Shown: positions 36,956 through 47,344 of the stretch, piece by piece
Layout: every line of letters starts with the position of its first letter
Position numbering within the stretch: the first letter of the stretch is position 1
Source: Megascapheus bottae
Lineage: Eukaryota; Chordata; Mammalia; Rodentia; Geomyidae
Direction of reading: 5' to 3'
DNA: 64,000 nt
Assembly: GCA_024803745.1 (NCBI GenBank)
Contig: JANJXV010000004.1
Location: forward strand, 48,377,358-48,441,357
Made by a program: the position numbers and the translations under genes
Notes under the pieces: generated by a model
Databases searched by the model: none
What the model saw: only the letters and a program-made list of their open reading frames with translations
What the model was told of the DNA's origin: nothing

Positions 36956-37704
36956 TTTATATTACAAAATATTCACATATAGATTTTTAGTATTTTCAGT
37001 GGGAAGGGAGGATTGTGTCCCTTAATTTATTTATCTTCCTAGTGTCAGTCCTTTTTAGAAAATAGTATTTGACAAAGAGATTTTGCAGTTTGTTGAAGAT
37101 CCACAAGAACATTTCACCTGGCCATGAAACTGTGACTTAATAGATTATCTGTATATAAGTTTTATATTTTTTAAAAAATAATGTCTCTAAAGATAGTTGA
37201 GTCATCTTGAAAAAGAGTGAGGAAAGTATGGTAAACATTGAAGAGACCTAATCTGCTTGACCAAGTCTGGTTACTATCACATTGCAGCATATTTGTCCTT
37301 AGTTGTGATAAGAGTCTGACCTGAGTTGTCATTTCTCACTGATTATTTAATTTTTCATTGTTGTTTTCTCTTTCTTCAAGGAAGATTCCTTTTTCCTCTG
37401 TGTTTACGTTTGGAAGAGATTTCTAAGCACTGGTGGCATTATATAGCAACTTACATTATTGAGGCTTTAATTTTTGAGAAATGAAGGCAAGAAATTACAA
37501 GTCAAGTAGTCAATTAGCTAAGCCATACCAATTTCAGTGTTGTGATACTGATTTGCAAAAAACAGAGCCCAATCAATCAGCTGGAGGGAAGCCTTTTGTC
37601 AGAAACACAAGGAGGGTTTTCTCAAAATAAAAAAGGGTTTTCCCAAACAAAGAAAATCTTTCCCTCATGTTAGCTTTACTGATTACAAAGGACATCTGTG
37701 TTTA

Positions 37705-37815
37705 TTTTTTATTGTTGGGATAATGTATAGAGGGGTTATACTTACATTTGTCAGGTAGTAGGTGCATTACTTCTCATACATTGATATCCCTTCTCATGTT
37801 TTTGTCCCCATATCT
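37705..37815 (-). mobile_element. very short L1 3' end
   Basis: About 110 bp of the 3' UTR terminus only: TATAGAGGGGTTATACTTAC, GTCAGGTAGTAGGTGCATTA, CATTGATATCCCTTCTCATG. Confidence 0.8.
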
Positions 37816-37869
37816 ATGTGTTTTTCACAAATTATATTAGCGATATTTGGATATATATTGTACGATATT

Positions 37870-38105
37870 TATACCTTAAGAGTGGAACCTTGATTTATGG
37901 CCTTAGTGGTATAATAAAAGATATCCCAGAGATTCTGTTTAGGCCAAGTAAGGGTCTAACCAAAGGGGCATTTCTCCACAAGCACCAACTTGGCTGGTGC
38001 CAGGGTTTGGGACTTTCAGCCTTTAGAATTCTGAGAAATAAATTTTGTTTGATTAAGTCATCCAGTTTATAATAACTTATTATAGAAGCTGATAGTAGGA
38101 CACTG
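37870..38105 (+). mobile_element. MLT1-like MaLR LTR 3' part
   Basis: TTTCAGCCTTTAGAATTCTG AGAAATAAATTTTG followed by AGTCATCCAGTTTATAATAA CTTATTATAGAAGC matches the end of MLT1-type LTRs as I recall them. The 5' part is degraded. Confidence 0.6.
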
Positions 38106-38713
38106 TTATTTTTAGGGAATATTTCTACTGAAATAGCGATCAAATGATGGTCAACAAGAAAAATGTCTTAAGTATTTTTAAAAAGTAATATTTCTTCTAG
38201 GTGTTTAAGGCAGGATGAGAACAGGGTTTCAGAATACTTATCCAAGGGTTGTGATGAATACATGAAACAAAAAATGAGAATCCTATGAGTGGATAGGACT
38301 CCTTGAATAAGGTAAAGAGATACAATATTGTGTCCTACAGGTCCCTTTTAAATCTGTACTTGAGTATTGAGTATATTTTGTGTCTATTTGTATCTACTGT
38401 TTGTATCTTAAAACAATCATTCATTTAGGCCAAAAAAAAAAAAACCTCACATGGGTGGGGAATAGCAACAACGATTAAAATATTTGGGATCCCATAGTGT
38501 TGATAATTAGAAGAGTCTGGATGACAGGAGAAGAACTTTAATTTCAGACTCCTATTGTATCTTACCTCACCCAGCTCTGTCTGTCCCTGCAACCCCAATT
38601 CTCGGTAATGGGATAAGTTGATAGGTTCCATGCAGCCCTCCAGCAGCTATGATAAATATAGTCCTGATATACCTTTCCTTGGTCCACATCTAAGTTGCTT
38701 AATGTCTTAAATG

Positions 38714-39036
38714 TGTAAGGTCTGCCGAAAGGAAACTCCACGCAGTTCAGGAGAAGAGTGTTTATTGCTTGGGAAACAGCGGACTCCTGCCACCCAAGAT
38801 GGAGTTGGGCAAGCAAGAGGGCTTAGAGTGTGAAGTGAGAGATTACATAGGCGGAGGGGTAAAGCCACAGCGGAAGTGGATGTGATCTCAGAGGATGGGG
38901 AAATACCTCAGTGGGGACCTCCCACTACTCCCAGGCATGCCAGTTGCCAGGGTTACAGGTGCTGGGCAGGGATTTCCAGGGTGCAAGGGGAGAGAGAGCC
39001 AAGGGAAGAAGTCATCTCTTCCAGTCAGATCTAACA
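38714..39036 (-). repeat. 3' LTR of the ERV
   Basis: 323 bp, starting TGTTAGATCT and ending CAGACCTTACA. It is longer than its partner through small insertions (for example TGGATG near 38880 and a short one near 38970). A weak purine run, AGAAGGCTGGAA, precedes it where the polypurine tract should be. Confidence 0.92.
38761..38766 (-). promoter_or_regulatory. polyadenylation signal in the 3' LTR
   Basis: AATAAA on the minus strand within GCAATAAACACTC. The 5' LTR has the weaker AGTAAA at the same place. It is in sense with FUT9. Confidence 0.65.
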
Positions 39037-39244
39037 TTCCAGCCTTCTGATAGTTGTAAAGGGGTGCCGACTCTTTCTGGCCACTTCCTACTGACAAGGG
39101 GCGTCGATATGGAGGGTAGAAGGCGGGGATGCTGTCAATCCAGAAGGAGCAGTAACAGTTCCATGGTAGTGAACGTGCACATGTGTCCTTGGATGAAATT
39201 CAAAAGAAGTCTTAAGAGGCAAGTCATAGAAGGGCCAAGAGCAG

Positions 39245-39395
39245 GAGCCTTTTTCACTCTTGACAGAAGAAACCACTGTGGCTGTCTGTTGAGCTACACA
39301 GCAGTGGCAGCAGTCAGCAGGACCTGATGAGGGCCTGTCCACTTAGGAAATAAACCAGACAGATTAAGGGTCTTAAGAAAGACTCGATCCTCAGG
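39245..39395 (-). pseudogene. pol: integrase C-terminal remnant
   Basis: EDRVFLKTLN, PKWTGPHQVLLTAATAV and later QPQWFLLSRVKKAP match the C-terminal domain of gammaretroviral integrases. An in-frame TAG lies at 39294-39296. Only about 200 bp separate it from the protease remnant, so roughly 2.5-3 kb of pol is absent. Confidence 0.65.
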
Positions 39396-39547
39396 CAAAA
39401 TTGGGGGAGAAGGAAAAGGGCTTTAAGGGGCTGAGAGAGCCTTGGATATGGGACAGTGGGGTAAGATTAGAAAGGAATGTAAAAAAAGGCAAGTTATCTA
39501 TTCCAAATGGGTAGCTGCAGAGCAAGTAAGGAGGCCATCTACACCCA

Positions 39548-39650
39548 CTACTGAGATCTGGGAGGGAAAAGACAGGCTGGAATACTCAGGTAACAACGAA
39601 TAACTGGCTCCCATATCCAAAAGAAAGGATACAAGTAGCTTGACTGCAAC
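39548..39650 (-). pseudogene. pro: protease N-terminal remnant
   Basis: In a frame different from the nucleocapsid frame, FLLDMGASYSLL appears, with the catalytic-loop codons at 39609-39617. Retroviral proteases need DTG; here it is DMG, which should inactivate it. The sequence leaves the family soon after, at the internal deletion. Confidence 0.6.
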
Positions 39651-41220
39651 CTGGAGACATACCCTGGGCTCCTCCCCTGTGATGCTTGTGGGATCCAGTG
39701 GCCCTGGGCAGTATCACACTTTTGTTGCCAAGCTGAGTATCTCAGATAAGTTGGGCTCCTCCCCATGTGTGGGGGGTAAGGGAGGAACTGGCCCACCTGG
39801 TAGAGACGAGGAGGGATAGTCGACTCCCCAGTGTCCCGGCTGTCCACTCTTTGGCAGGGTCCAGATGGTGGTTGTAAAGTAGGGCAAGCTTTTGCCCAGT
39901 GGCCTTCTTTGCCACACTTAAAGCATGGTCTTGGTGATGTGCATTGGGTGCTTCTTCTTTGAGGAAGCTGGCAATTTTTCCTATTACGGGCAGCCTTATC
40001 AGCCTTTTTCTGTTCCTCCCGGTTGTTAAAAACCCTAAAGGCCATGCTCACCAGATCTCCTTGGGGGGTTTGAAGGCCATCCTCAGCCTTTGTCAACTTT
40101 TTTTAAATATCGGGAGCTGATTGGGAAATGAAATGGATATTAAGGACCACTATACTTTCTTTTGACTCCGGATCCAGCTTAGTATAACGCTGGAGTGCCA
40201 TTGTAAGGCGATCAAGAAATTTGGCTGGATTTTCAGTGGGTCTCTGGGTAACCTCCTTTAGTTTATCATGGTTGACTGCATGGTGGGCTGCCTTCTGGAG
40301 GCCAGCTACCAGGCAGGTTACCATCCTATTTCTGCTAACCCTTCCAGGCGCATTATTTTCATAATCCCATTTGGGCTCTTCCCTGGGCACAGCCGTTGCC
40401 CCTACCAGGAAAAGTATTGTCTAGGCTGTGGGTTTCATCAGCAAATGCCTGGGCTGCAACCCAAACCCTTTCCTTTTCTTCAGAGGTAAGGGTAGAGGAC
40501 AGGACTGTATATAAGTCATGCCAGGTGAGGTCATAAGTCTGAACAAGGTATTTAAACTCTTTGGTATAATTATTAGGGTCTTGGGAGTAAGATCCCAGTC
40601 ACTTCTCAATCTGGGAAAGATGGGTCATTGAAAAGGGGACCTGCACACAAAAAAACTCTGTCTGCCCCTGCCACCTCTTGCAGAGGAAATAAGGGGGCTG
40701 CTGGAGGTTGTGAGCCACCAGTGAAGGATTGAGTGTGAGTTTAGGAAAAAGGAAATGGAGGGGGAGGAGAAGGAAGGAAAAATTCAGCTGGGGGAGGAGA
40801 AGTAGAGTCTTCAATGTTGAGCAGGGGATCAGGCATTTTATGTTTAGGAAGAGGCTCCAGGCTCTTATGTGATTTGGCAGAAACAGGATGCCCCTGTGCC
40901 AGTAGGATAGGGGAAGTTGAGCAGGATTGGTAGAGAGTAGGGCAAGCATGGAGAGCAAAGAAAGCCTGAACATATAGAACCTCTGGCCATTTACCATTGC
41001 ATCAACTGAAACTCTCTAAATTCCTGAGAATATTATAATCCAAAATCCAATTTTGGGGCCATTGAAACCAATTGTGTAGCCTATACTTTGGGCAGACATG
41101 ATTGCAATAAAAGATGAGCCATTTTGGCTTTATGAAGTCTCTGAGTAGAAGAACATCTAAAGAGAGTAAAATATATCCCAAGGGGGTGTCCTGGCTTGGG
41201 TGAGACTGATGAGACCCCAT
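39548..41220 (-). pseudogene. gag: broken gag of the ERV
   Basis: The start codon is at 41218-41220, followed by Gly-2 (MGSHQSHPSQ), so a myristoylation site is expected. The matrix-like region (41002-41220) contains PLGYILLSL and a Trp/Pro-rich WFQWPQNW. A proline-rich p12-like stretch follows with stops. A capsid C-terminal region (40103-40390) has VAGLQKAAHHAVNH, TQRPTENPAKFLDRL and QSAPDI. Nucleocapsid (about 39886-39927) has one CCHC knuckle, CFKCGKEGHWAKAC, as in gammaretroviruses. Stops and frameshifts separate these pieces. One clear break is a 7-T run at 40099-40105, where the capsid frame ends and the nucleocapsid frame resumes. Not functional. Confidence 0.88.
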
Positions 41221-41284
41221 TGTAATAAGAAACACTAAGAGGAAGTGAGGATGGGGGGTGGGCAGTGAGGAGGTGGGGAAAGAG

Positions 41285-41470
41285 TTAGTGAGGACATCGG
41301 GCAGGTCCAGTCAATGAGGACTCCAGGGCGGGAGGATTCAGTGGTGAGTGGGGGTGGAGTCAGTGAAGATGTCAGGGAGTCAGAGAGGATGTCAGGGGGT
41401 GGAGTCACTGAACATGAGGCAGAGTCAGTGAGAATGACAGGGGGTGGAGTCAGTGAGGACATCATTGGGT
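41285..41470 (-). repeat. irregular tandem repeat in the ERV leader
   Basis: Units resembling GGGGTGGAGTCAGTGAGGA followed by TGTCA recur about 7-8 times with variable spacing, between the primer site and gag. The open frame over it encodes Pro/Ser/Thr repeats (SLTPPP, SDS) and is probably not translated. Confidence 0.75.
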
Positions 41471-41810
41471 AGAGTCAATAAGGATGTTGAGTGGAAAAGT
41501 AGAGTGTGGTGGGGAGGGGGAATCCAATCTCACCAGAACAGATTAGGGGGTGGGGGTACCGGGTCTTAAACTAGACACAAGGAGAGAGCCCTAGGCAGGG
41601 GGTGTTAAAGGAGACAGAAAAAGAGGCCTGCAGGCAGGAGTCACTCACCAGGTGCAGACAGGAAACATTGTAGCGAATGCACTGCCCACAAAGAGAAAGG
41701 CAGAGGTGGGGAGTGGAGTTTCCTTTCTCTGGTTTGAAGGAGGAGGGGAGCAGAAGGCCGATTGACCCTTGAGAAACGGAGGGGATCCAGCCACTCCTGA
41801 CCCTCTCCCC

Positions 41811-41828
41811 CCTTCAAGTCAGGCACCA
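41811..41828 (-). other. ERV primer-binding site
   Basis: Two T residues after the 5' LTR, then TGGTGCCTGACTTGAAGG, the position and spacing seen in murine-leukaemia-type viruses. The 3' part does not clearly match one tRNA, so I do not name the primer. Confidence 0.6.
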
Positions 41829-41830
41829 AA

Positions 41831-42135
41831 TGTAAGGTCTGCAGGAAGGAAACTCCACACAATTCAGGAGAAGAGGGTTTACTGCTTGAGGAAAGAGCAG
41901 ACTTCTGCCACCCAAGATGGAGTCGGGAGCAAGAGAGTTTAGGGCGGGGAAGGGAGAGATTATATAGGGGGAGGGGCATAGCCACAGCGGAAGTGATCTC
42001 AGAGGATAGGGAAATAGCTCAGTGGGGACCTCCCACTGCCCCCAGGCATGCCAGTTGCCAGGGTTACAGGTGCTGGGCAGGGTGCAGGGGGAGAGAACCA
42101 AGGGAAGAAGTCATTTCTTCCAATCGGACCTAACA
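41831..42135 (-). repeat. 5' LTR of the ERV
   Basis: 305 bp, beginning TGTTAGGTCC and ending CAGACCTTACA on the minus strand, with canonical TG...CA ends. By eye it differs from the other LTR at roughly one position in ten, plus indels, so the insertion is not recent. Confidence 0.92.
41957..41969 (-). promoter_or_regulatory. TATA box of the 5' LTR
   Basis: Minus strand CCTATATAATCTC. The matching place in the 3' LTR reads CCTATGTAATCTC, so only the 5' copy keeps a good TATA. Activity is unknown. Confidence 0.6.
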
Positions 42136-42381
42136 AAATGAATGTGTGACTTCCCTGGGAGTCTGCCAAAGGCTCATGTAGGAGTAACCCAGAGATCTGG
42201 GAAGTTCATATCTGCTTTGTCCAACAAGGGTTGGAAATAGAAAAGTAGATGATTTCATCTTTTATTCTACAGGATAAAGAACTCTGCCAACTGTCATAAG
42301 GCTTCTTAGAATGTGCAAGGACCTGGAGATCACTTTCCTCGACACCAACCTGATGATATATTCTACAATGAGATTTTAAAT

Positions 42382-42444
42382 TCTTCTCTTTTTATCTTCC
42401 CTCTCTCCTTCTTTCCTTCCTTCTTTCCTTTTTCTTTCTTTCTT

Positions 42445-42478
<34 letters not shown>

Positions 42479-42500
42479 CTTCTTTCTTTTCCTTTTTTGT
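42382..42500. repeat. (CTTT)n/(CT)n pyrimidine microsatellite at a SINE tail
   Basis: TTCC, TTTC and CTCT runs adjoining the T end of the next minus-strand SINE. The open frame LSLSLFLSFFPSFF is repeat-derived. Confidence 0.9.
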
Positions 42501-42686
42501 TTTGCTAGTCCTAAAGATTAAACTCAGGGTTCAGACAAGGCAAGTGCTCTACAACTTGAGGCACACACCATTTCTGGCTTTTTCCCTAGGCACTTTCCTG
42601 CCTGGGAAGTGTTTGAATAATGATCCTCAGATCTCACCCTCTTGCATAGCTAGGATTACAGACACGAGCCAACAGCACCCAGCTGA
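42501..42686 (-). mobile_element. composite B1-like/Geo SINE, partly deleted
   Basis: GCTAGTCCTAAAGATTAAAC TCAGGG ... GTGCTCTACAACTTGAGGCA ... GTGTTTGAATAATGATCCTC AGATCTCACCCTCTTG ... TAGCTAGGATTACAGACACG. Central linker shortened. Confidence 0.7.
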
Positions 42687-42689
42687 GAT

Positions 42690-43984
42690 TTTACTTTCTG
42701 TTCTTCCTTTATCTCATTCTTTTTGCCTTTTACTTTGGATCCTATGTCCACAAAATTGGTGGTGGTAAAGTCTCTGATTCTTTGCTTTTAAAAGGACTGA
42801 AATTAGAAAAGTGGGGATTTAGAGGATAAAAGAAAAGGAAGAAACGGTGGAATGAACCTTACATAGAACCCAACCAGAAGACAGATACTTCATCTATGTA
42901 CTAAACTTCTGCTTTTAGTATCTTAGAAAAAAATGACTTTGTTAGACCACTTGTATTTTTTTTGCATTTATTTATTTGATTTAGGGCATACTCCCAGAGT
43001 TCTTCATTCTCTAATTTTCAAATAAATTGAGATCTAAATTACTGTATCTCCTTCTAATTACAGGATAATAGTTCTATTGTCATTAATATAATTTTGATTT
43101 ATAATAACTTATTAGGTATCATGGAAGACCATGGTCTTCACATGATAAGATTCCCATAATAAGATCAGTTTTGATATTTGCATTTATCAATATAGATCTG
43201 CAAACATTTGTAAGAGTGTGTGTGTATACATGCACGTGTGTAAGAAATGTTGCATCTCTTATGATTATCAATTGTTCATTAGCTATTTTGAAAAAATCAG
43301 GACCCTCACATATTAATATGGATTTTTCCAAGTACATTGTCAGTACAAATCCCTTGTTTTTAAAAGTGAATCTTATTTATAATTTATTTTAAACTTATGT
43401 CACAGTTAGTATGAGCTTCTGCATTTATCAGGTAAAGCATATGTCTTTTATGATTATAGTATCAATTTGATTTACTCTGAACATTGTCAACTATTTATAA
43501 TGAATCACTTGGAATGTATTAATCCTTTGAGCTTTGGATGTAAACTCAATTTTCACACATGCTTTCACATCACTTATTTAGGAATAAGAGAAGTTTCATA
43601 TGCAAAGTGAGTTTGAGCTTCTTGTTATGGTACTGTACACATTTTTCTTCTTTGACATATTATATTTGTAATTCCATTAAGCACTTCAAAGCATAGCAGA
43701 CACACGATTTAAGCTGAATTGCAAATGAGTCATATTTATTTTCAGTGCTGGTTTTATTTAATTAATTCATGGTTACTTTTTTTGTAATTATGTCTAGAAG
43801 CAAATAGCCTTTTTACTGGTTGAAGAAAGAGTCACTCATTCAAATTTACTTCAATATTTTCCTAGCAGAAAAACAAAACTTTTCACTCATTTCTGCTTTA
43901 TGAAATTGATTTTCCTTTATCATTACCATATAAATGTTGATTAAATTTTGCCAAACAAGATAAAATTATAAATAATTTTAAGTA
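42690..43984. other. FUT9 intron, nothing recognised
   Basis: Unique AT-rich sequence with a short GT run at 43217-43245. No gene. Confidence 0.5.
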
Positions 43985-44912
43985 GTATAAAAAAAGATTT
44001 GATACGTGGGATCTCATCAAATTTAAAAGGCTTTGCATGGCACAAAGTCACAGCCAATAAGCTAAAATACAGCCCTACTGAATTGGGGAGATTTTTTGCC
44101 AGCTATACAGCAGATAAGGGCCTAATATCTAGAATATGCAGAAAACCTCAAAAATTAAACCTTCAACATTCCTAATAATTCAACTAATAAATGGGATAAT
44201 TAAGCTAGATAGAGTTCTTAGAAGGAGTTAAAATGGCTTATAGACATATTAAGAAATGTTCAACATCTCTGGTCATAAAGGAAATACAAATCAGAATAAC
44301 ACTAAGATTGTGTGGTTCACCACAGTTAGAATGGCCATCAGAAAGGAAAACAAACATTAGCAGATTCTGGCAAGGATTTGGTTAGAAAGAAATACGAATA
44401 CACAGTTGGTGTGAGGGTAAACTTGTTTTACCACTATGGAAAACACCATAGCAGTTCCTTAGAGAATAAATATAGAACTACTCTGTGACTCAGCAATTCT
44501 ATCCTGAGTATTTATCCAAACAACAACAAACCGGGTTTCAGTAAAGCCAACAGTACAACCATGTTCATCACACTACCACAGCCACGATATGGAATAAGTT
44601 CAGATGCCCCTCTGTGGATGAATGGATCAAGAAAATAGGGTACATTTTTCCACAGTGGTATTTTATTCATCCATTAAGATGAATTACATTGCATTGGGTT
44701 ACAAAAGGAATCAAACCTGGGTCTTCGTGCATGCTAGGCAAGCACTCTACCACTAGGCCAAATCCCAGCCCCTATGTTATCATTTGTAAAGATGGATGAG
44801 GAATGATGGGTAGGTGTCAAGCTGAAAGAAATGACAGACATCAAGATGCATCACATCATAAACTGTTTTGTTCCACGGGAACTACTTTGTACAACTACTT
44901 AAAAATAATGTA
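43985..44912 (+). mobile_element. older 5'-truncated L1, ORF2 C-terminus, split by a SINE
   Basis: Degraded ORF2 coding sequence: GGGATCTCATCAAATTTAAA, CAGATAAGGGCCTAATATCT, AAGGAAATACAAATCAGAAT, GTTAGAATGGCCATC, and ATGCCCCTCTGTGGATGAAT GGATCAAG. It continues after a small SINE into a 3' end (CTTTGTACAACTACTTAAAA) unlike the young family's. No usable frame. Confidence 0.8.
44706..44772 (-). mobile_element. ID-like half-SINE within the L1
   Basis: TCAAACCTGGGTCTTCGTGC ATGCTAGGCAAGCACTCTAC CACTAGGCCAAATCCCAGCC: the left module alone, with no Geo half, dropped into the L1 end. Confidence 0.8.
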
Positions 44913-45154
44913 AAATTAACAAGCAAAAAAACCTAAGAAAAGAAGGGAATATTATTGGTAAAGGTTCATTTATAACACCTGTTTACATTGGAAAAGTTCT
45001 GCAATTAAAATGAAGTATAAGCATAAACAGACTAAATTCTTTTACGTACCTATTCAAGACTGGATTTTATTTATTGTTGGCATGTATCAACTGTAAAAAA
45101 ATGGTGTCATTATGCATATATTTTGGTTGACCATATTTAACTTTCTAACTACAT

Positions 45155-45735
45155 TTTTTGGCAGTCCTGTGGTTTGAACTTGGGACCTGGGCACTGTCCT
45201 TGGGCTTTCTTTTTTTTTAATTTTATTTTATTTTAATGTATAGATGGATTACAGTTAAATTCATCAGAAAGAAGGTACAATACTTCTCACACATTGGTAC
45301 CCCTTCGCATGTTTTTGTCCTCATTTTCCTCCCTACTTTCTCCCCTTATTCCCCCCCTTATTTCAAATAAACAAGTAAGCATGTATATAATATACCAGGT
45401 AACAAAGTCAGATATTGAAACAATATGAGATTAACCAAAGGGCAACACAAGAGAAGAGAAAATAAAACATAGTACATTAAGAACAACAGTCACTCACAGT
45501 CATTCATAATTAAGCTCTTGTTTCCCTGTCTTGGAGGTCCATTAATTTGGCCTCATCCTATATGGCCTTATGTATCTAGGGTTTGAGCTATTGTAATCCT
45601 CTGCTAGGAGAGTTCTTAAGGCGAACATTCTATTGCTGGATACCCAGCACCACTTCCAGCTTTCTGTGGTCATGAGGAATCAAATCCAGGGCTTGGACGA
45701 GCACTGCACCACTAGGCCACACTCTGGACCTCCTC
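45155..45735 (-). mobile_element. ID-like/Geo dimeric SINE split by an L1 3' end
   Basis: The right half is at 45155-45212 (GGCAGTCCTGTGGTTTGAAC TTGGGACCTGGGCACTGTCC) and the rest at 45619-45735 (CCCAGCACCACTTCCAGCTT ... CTTGGACGAGCACTGCACCA CTAGGCCACACTC). The two parts fit together when the intervening L1 is removed. Confidence 0.85.
45213..45618 (-). mobile_element. young L1 3' end inserted in a SINE
   Basis: Starts at the T-rich end (TTTTTTTAATTTTATTTTAT), then CACATTGGTACCCCTTCGCA, TTTCCTCCC, CTTATTTCAAATAAACAAGT, TACATTAAGAACAACAGTCA. 3' UTR only. It postdates the SINE it splits. Confidence 0.88.
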
Positions 45736-47146
45736 TATATTTTTTATATTTATATCTGCTTTGTTCCTTTTGATTTAGATCAAGATGTCTAAATTTAAAA
45801 TGATTGCATGTGAACTTTCTTCCTAGGATAAATGTCTAATTCTAATATTTAACAAAATTAAAAGCTCATCGAACAAAATGCAGCAACAAAACTGAAAACT
45901 GAATCAACAGTGATTTTACCCTTCTCAGACCTAGCAAAAATTAAAAATAAATTATGATTTTCTAAGAGCTATGATTAGCCACATTTCACTTATGATTATG
46001 GTTGATTTTCATCAACTGCTTCATATTGTCATTACTGTGCTGTGTATTGGTTTTGCATAGATAACCCTTTCTTCTATACTGATATTATTTTGTCTTATTA
46101 TATCGGTTCTTGAATAATTTTATTTGAGGTTAACATTAAAATCAGCTATTGCTTTGAATTTTTCAGAATTTTTATAAGCAGTGTCAATTCCTACCAGTAA
46201 ATCAGTTGGGCACTATCTTTTGAGTTTCTGGACACATTGGGCACCATCTAATTCCCTACTTCACAACATTGGCATTCATTCGTTGCCCATAGTGCTGAGC
46301 TTATTGGTGGCTAACAATATATGTAAAGAGAATGGCTCCTGGCTTTTTCTGGTCTAGTGGTGTTTTGCCTCCAAAAATCCTACAACATTTTCACAATGAA
46401 GAGTCAGGATCACTTTTTTCTTTGGGTAGAAGAAGGAGAAAATTACTGTTTTAAAATTTTCTCTGAGAAATCTCTATAGTAAAGGCTTCTCTCCAAGGGC
46501 AAGACTGAGAGCTTTATCTGTCCTAGAAGAAGGGCGTCCTCCAATTTCAACAACTTCTACACTTCCAAAATGATTTAAGAAGAAATCAAAAAGCCAAGAA
46601 GTGTCCATAAAGGTCTTAACTCAGAGACTTAGTTTGTTGAGAGGCTGAAATTAGATCTTATTATTAAAAACACTTCGTTGTCATATATACCTTAATATTA
46701 CTCCAACAAGACTTGGATATTGTAGTTGTGCATTACAACTGAAATAATTAAATAATTTGAAATGCAAGCTCAGGAGTCATAGAAAATAAAAAAAGGAAAA
46801 CAAAGAAAGAAATAGAAAGAAAAAAAGAAAGAAAGAAAGAAAGGAAGGAAGAAAGATAAATAGAGAGAAAACCAGAACAGCCTGTTATGAAATCTCTGTG
46901 CATGCAGCACCCATAACACAGCGTAATAAACTTTCACAATAAAGGCCTATTTAATGCATTTCCTATTAGTGAAGTTCCCATTTCTTGCTTTCAACAAAAA
47001 TTCCAAGATGTTCCAGAGGTAAATAAAATAAAATTGTCCTCATTTGGAAGAGAAAAAAATATGCATTAAAACTAGAAATATTACGCTGTTGTAATTAGAC
47101 ATTTCAAAATCACAAGTATTTAATGATTTAAGACTCATATAAATAC
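45736..47146. other. FUT9 intron, unique, with a GAAA microsatellite
   Basis: (GAAA)n/(GGAA)n occupies about 46785-46860. Nothing else is recognised; no gene. Confidence 0.55.
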
Positions 47147-47210
47147 ACACACATTCACTCATATGTGTGTATACATGCATATATACATATATATGTACAT
47201 ATATATTATG
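47147..47210. repeat. (CA/TA)n mixed microsatellite
   Basis: CACACACATTC, then ATATACATATATATGTACAT. The minus-strand open frame over it encodes HNIYVHIYVYMHVYTHM-type repeats and is not a gene. Confidence 0.75.
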
Positions 47211-47344
47211 AAAAAACAAGTTCAGATGAGTCTGAAAAGATGTCAACAGAGGTTTCCCACATGGCAGCTGGGTGTGCTCCCTGAGACACTTACATTGAAG
47301 TAAAGGCTACTTAGGTTAGTATGATTGAATCATCAAGCTCTGAC

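Larger units (their letters stand above)
38714..42135 (-). mobile_element. gammaretrovirus-like endogenous retrovirus, internally deleted
   Basis: A 3.4-kb provirus with paired LTRs, a primer site, gag, the beginning of protease and the end of integrase, all on the minus strand. AAATG flanks both outer ends (38709-38713 and 42136-42140), a 5-bp target duplication, so this is one integration rather than two solo LTRs. Most of pol (reverse transcriptase, RNase H, most integrase) and any recognisable env are missing; every remaining gene is broken. It cannot encode its own replication. It lies in the FUT9 transcription direction inside the presumed intron. Confidence 0.9.

Noticed and set aside
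38562..39342. Overlapping open frames near the ERV 3' LTR
   Set aside because: They lie in the LTR and adjacent remnant DNA, mostly on the wrong strand or frame; the real signal is the integrase end described in the features.
40268..40489. Plus-strand open frame opposite gag
   Set aside because: It is the complement of the capsid-coding part of the broken gag.
44706..44772. Possible tRNA gene
   Set aside because: It has A-box- and B-box-like segments but is the reversed ID-like SINE module with no sound cloverleaf; the same applies to all ID-like copies here.
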